Part shown: positions 49,387-50,964 of the stretch, piece after piece | Layout of the letters: the number at the start of each line of letters is the position of its first letter | Numbering within the stretch: position 1 is the stretch's first letter | The notes under the pieces: model-generated | Databases searched by the model: none | Told to the model about the DNA's origin: nothing | Seen by the model: only the letters and a program-made list of their open reading frames with translations | Translations under genes and position numbers: made by a program | Source: Candidatus Poseidoniales archaeon | GTDB lineage: Archaea; Thermoplasmatota; Poseidoniia; Poseidoniales; Poseidoniaceae | Reading direction: 5' to 3' | NCBI GenBank assembly: GCA_009887135.1 | Contig: QXYA01000101.1 | Location: forward strand, 1-50,964 | Length of the DNA stretch: 50,964 bases

Positions 49387-50964
49387 ATGTCAGAAAGTTA
49401 CGATGCAGGCAGCATCCAAGTACTCGAAGGATTGGAAGCCGTCCGCAAAAGACCAGGTATGTATCTTGGAGATCCTCACGATGGTTCGGCCCTCCACCAC
49501 TGCATTTGGGAAGTCGTAGACAACTCCGTTGACGAACATCTTGCAGGACATACCAAATCAATTGACATAACGCTCAATGCAGATAATTCACTTTCTGTTC
49601 GTGATTATGGCCGAGGAATCCCAGTCGGTATCCACGAAGAGTTCGGCATCTCTGCAGCAGAAGTGATCATGACAAAATTGCACGCTGGTGGAAAATTCGA
49701 TAATAGTTCATACAAAGTCTCCGGGGGCCTTCACGGTGTTGGTGTTTCAGCAGTAAATGCAGTCTCTGAATGGATGGAGATGACCATTCATAGAGCCGGA
49801 GTCATTTATTTTCAACGATACGAAGCAGGCGTACCGGTTGCTCCTCTCAAAGAAATAGGGACCTGCGAGGACACAGGCACAATGATTGCATTCAAACCCG
49901 ACTTGACTATTTTTACAGAGGTTGTCGAATTCGATATCGAGGAAGTCAATACACGAATTGGCGAAACCGCATTCTTGAATGCTGGTTTAAAGATATCAAT
50001 TGCAGACGAACGAGGTCCAGATTCACATGTCATCGAACATCTGTATGAAGGCGGTCTAGCCGAATACGTTGGGCAACTAAATGAGCGAAGAGAAGCCCTT
50101 CATGACGAGGTCATCACGATTAAAGGAGAAAAAGAAATCGAAAAGGGCATCGTAGAGGTTGAACTCGCTCTCCAGTGGTCCGATGCCTTCAGTGAATCGA
50201 TTCGATGTTACACCAATATCATCCGTAACAAAGATGGAGGCACACACATGTCAGGTTTGCGCACTGCATTGACAAGTTCTGTAAATTCTTATGCGAAGAA
50301 AAAGAGTCTGCTCAAAGGCGATGGTCTTTCTGGCGACGATGTTCGTGAAGGCCTTGCTGCAGTTGTCAGCGTGAAGCACCCTGATCCATCGTTCTCATCT
50401 CAAACCAAAGATAAGTTGGTGAGCAGTGAAGTGACTGGTATTGTGCAAACAATCGTCTACGACAAACTCGGTGAGTTTTTCGAAGAGAATCCATCGGTTG
50501 CAAAACAAATCGTTGAGAAAGCACTCCTTGCTTCAAAGGCGAGAGAGGCAGCCCGAAAAGCTCGTGATTTAACTCGGCGCAAAGGCGTCCTTGAGGGAGG
50601 TGGCTTACCAGGTAAACTAGCAGACTGCCAATCAAGGGATCCGACTGAATGTGAAGTCTACTTGGTCGAAGGTGATTCCGCAGGTGGTTCGGCTAAGACA
50701 GGCCGTGACCGCCGTATACAGGCAATCCTTCCATTACGTGGTAAAATTCTGAACGTTGAGCGTCAAAAGCACAACGCAGCGAAAGTATTCCAAAATCAAG
50801 AAATTCAGACCATGATCCGTGCTCTCGGCGCAGGTGTTGGAAACAATCCTGAAGATGAAGGCGGTTTTAATACAGAAAAACTTCGCTATAACAAAATTAT
50901 TATCATGACTGACGCAGATATTGACGGTGCACACATTCGTACGTTGATGCTTACCTTCCTCTGG
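49387..50964 (+). CDS. gyrB: DNA gyrase subunit B, N-terminal part
   Basis: Type IIA topoisomerase ATPase subunit. Starts at the ATG at 49387 and runs open past the right edge (526 residues here of a normal 640-800). It has SIQVLEGLEAVRKRPGMYLGD, the GHKL ATPase box EVVDNSVDEHLAGH, GKFDNSSYKVSGGLHGVGVSAVNA, the transducer lysine segment with SSQTKDKL, and the TOPRIM motif VYLVEGDSAGGSAKTGRDRR with GKILNVE and DADIDGAHIRTL. This is bacterial-type gyrase; archaea that have it are thought to have acquired it from bacteria. gyrA would be expected just beyond the window, but is not seen. Confidence 0.97.
   Translation, partial: MSESYDAGSIQVLEGLEAVRKRPGMYLGDPHDGSALHHCIWEVVDNSVDEHLAGHTKSIDITLNADNSLSVRDYGRGIPVGIHEEFGISAAEVIMTKLHAGGKFDNSSYKVSGGLHGVGVSAVNAVSEWMEMTIHRAGVIYFQRYEAGVPVAPLKEIGTCEDTGTMIAFKPDLTIFTEVVEFDIEEVNTRIGETAFLNAGLKISIADERGPDSHVIEHLYEGGLAEYVGQLNERREALHDEVITIKGEKEIEKGIVEVELALQWSDAFSESIRCYTNIIRNKDGGTHMSGLRTALTSSVNSYAKKKSLLKGDGLSGDDVREGLAAVVSVKHPDPSFSSQTKDKLVSSEVTGIVQTIVYDKLGEFFEENPSVAKQIVEKALLASKAREAARKARDLTRRKGVLEGGGLPGKLADCQSRDPTECEVYLVEGDSAGGSAKTGRDRRIQAILPLRGKILNVERQKHNAAKVFQNQEIQTMIRALGAGVGNNPEDEGGFNTEKLRYNKIIIMTDADIDGAHIRTLMLTFLW

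Noticed and set aside
1..50964. CRISPR arrays, insertion sequences, integrases or phage genes
   Set aside because: No regularly spaced repeat-spacer array, transposase or integrase motif was seen; the window looks like stable core chromosome.

Overview
The window is a gene-dense (about 45 protein genes, no gap over 300 bp) chromosomal segment from an archaeon. Core archaeal genes are unambiguous: an A-type ATP synthase, aIF2-gamma, ribosomal protein S6e, Orc1/Cdc6, Dph2, archaeal-type Hpt and a Bat-type HTH_10 regulator. They sit beside bacterial-type genes: DNA gyrase B, class II HMG-CoA reductase, SMC-ScpA-ScpB, class II tRNA nucleotidyltransferase, L-aspartate oxidase and an acyl-CoA dehydrogenase. 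With the moderate GC content and the large PKD, M28 and M61 peptidases, this mixture points to Thermoplasmatota, most probably marine group II (Poseidoniales). That placement is an inference from gene content. No rRNA or tRNA gene was recognised.

Layout. 1-6918: atp operon I-K-E-C-F-A-B-D, with I cut by the window edge. 7000-12822: a degenerate site-2-protease-like membrane protein, a ketopantoate reductase-like gene, convergent nadB, and a small membrane protein with a C-terminal Cys cluster. 12948-18615: smc-scpA-scpB. 18616-19911: HMG-CoA reductase on the minus strand. 19912-20092: a divergent intergenic region with six copies of a 7-bp motif. 20093-23169: a three-gene cassette of unknown role (AAA ATPase with winged helix, beta-propeller, DUF357). 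23156-29308: minus-strand genes for an HTH regulator, then an information-processing run (H-protein-like, hpt, dph2, cdc6, rps6e, aIF2-gamma, PIN). 29428-33432: acyl-CoA dehydrogenase, EF-hand protein, CCA-type nucleotidyltransferase and a SerK-like ParB-fold gene. 33407-38112: minus-strand run HTH_10 regulator, PIMT-like, HEAT-repeat, M61 peptidase. 38167-40915: two small membrane proteins and a thymidylate-kinase fusion. 40917-48335: exported and membrane proteins, including an M28 peptidase and a 1392-residue PKD metalloprotease, divergent around a palindrome-rich promoter region. 48346-50964: aroD and divergent gyrB (cut at the right edge) around a perfect 22-bp palindrome.

General features. 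Every convergent gene pair overlaps or is separated by at most 10 bp. Several genes look leaderless: a TATA-like element lies 26-29 bp before the start codon and no Shine-Dalgarno is visible. Genes inside operons often have clear GGAGG or GGTGA-like sites. The most novel-looking material is the AAA/propeller/DUF357 cassette with its repeat-rich control region, the pseudo-S2P protein, and several conserved enzymes that have lost signature residues (aIF2-gamma zinc knuckle, H-protein lipoyl lysine, first catalytic Asp of the CCA enzyme).
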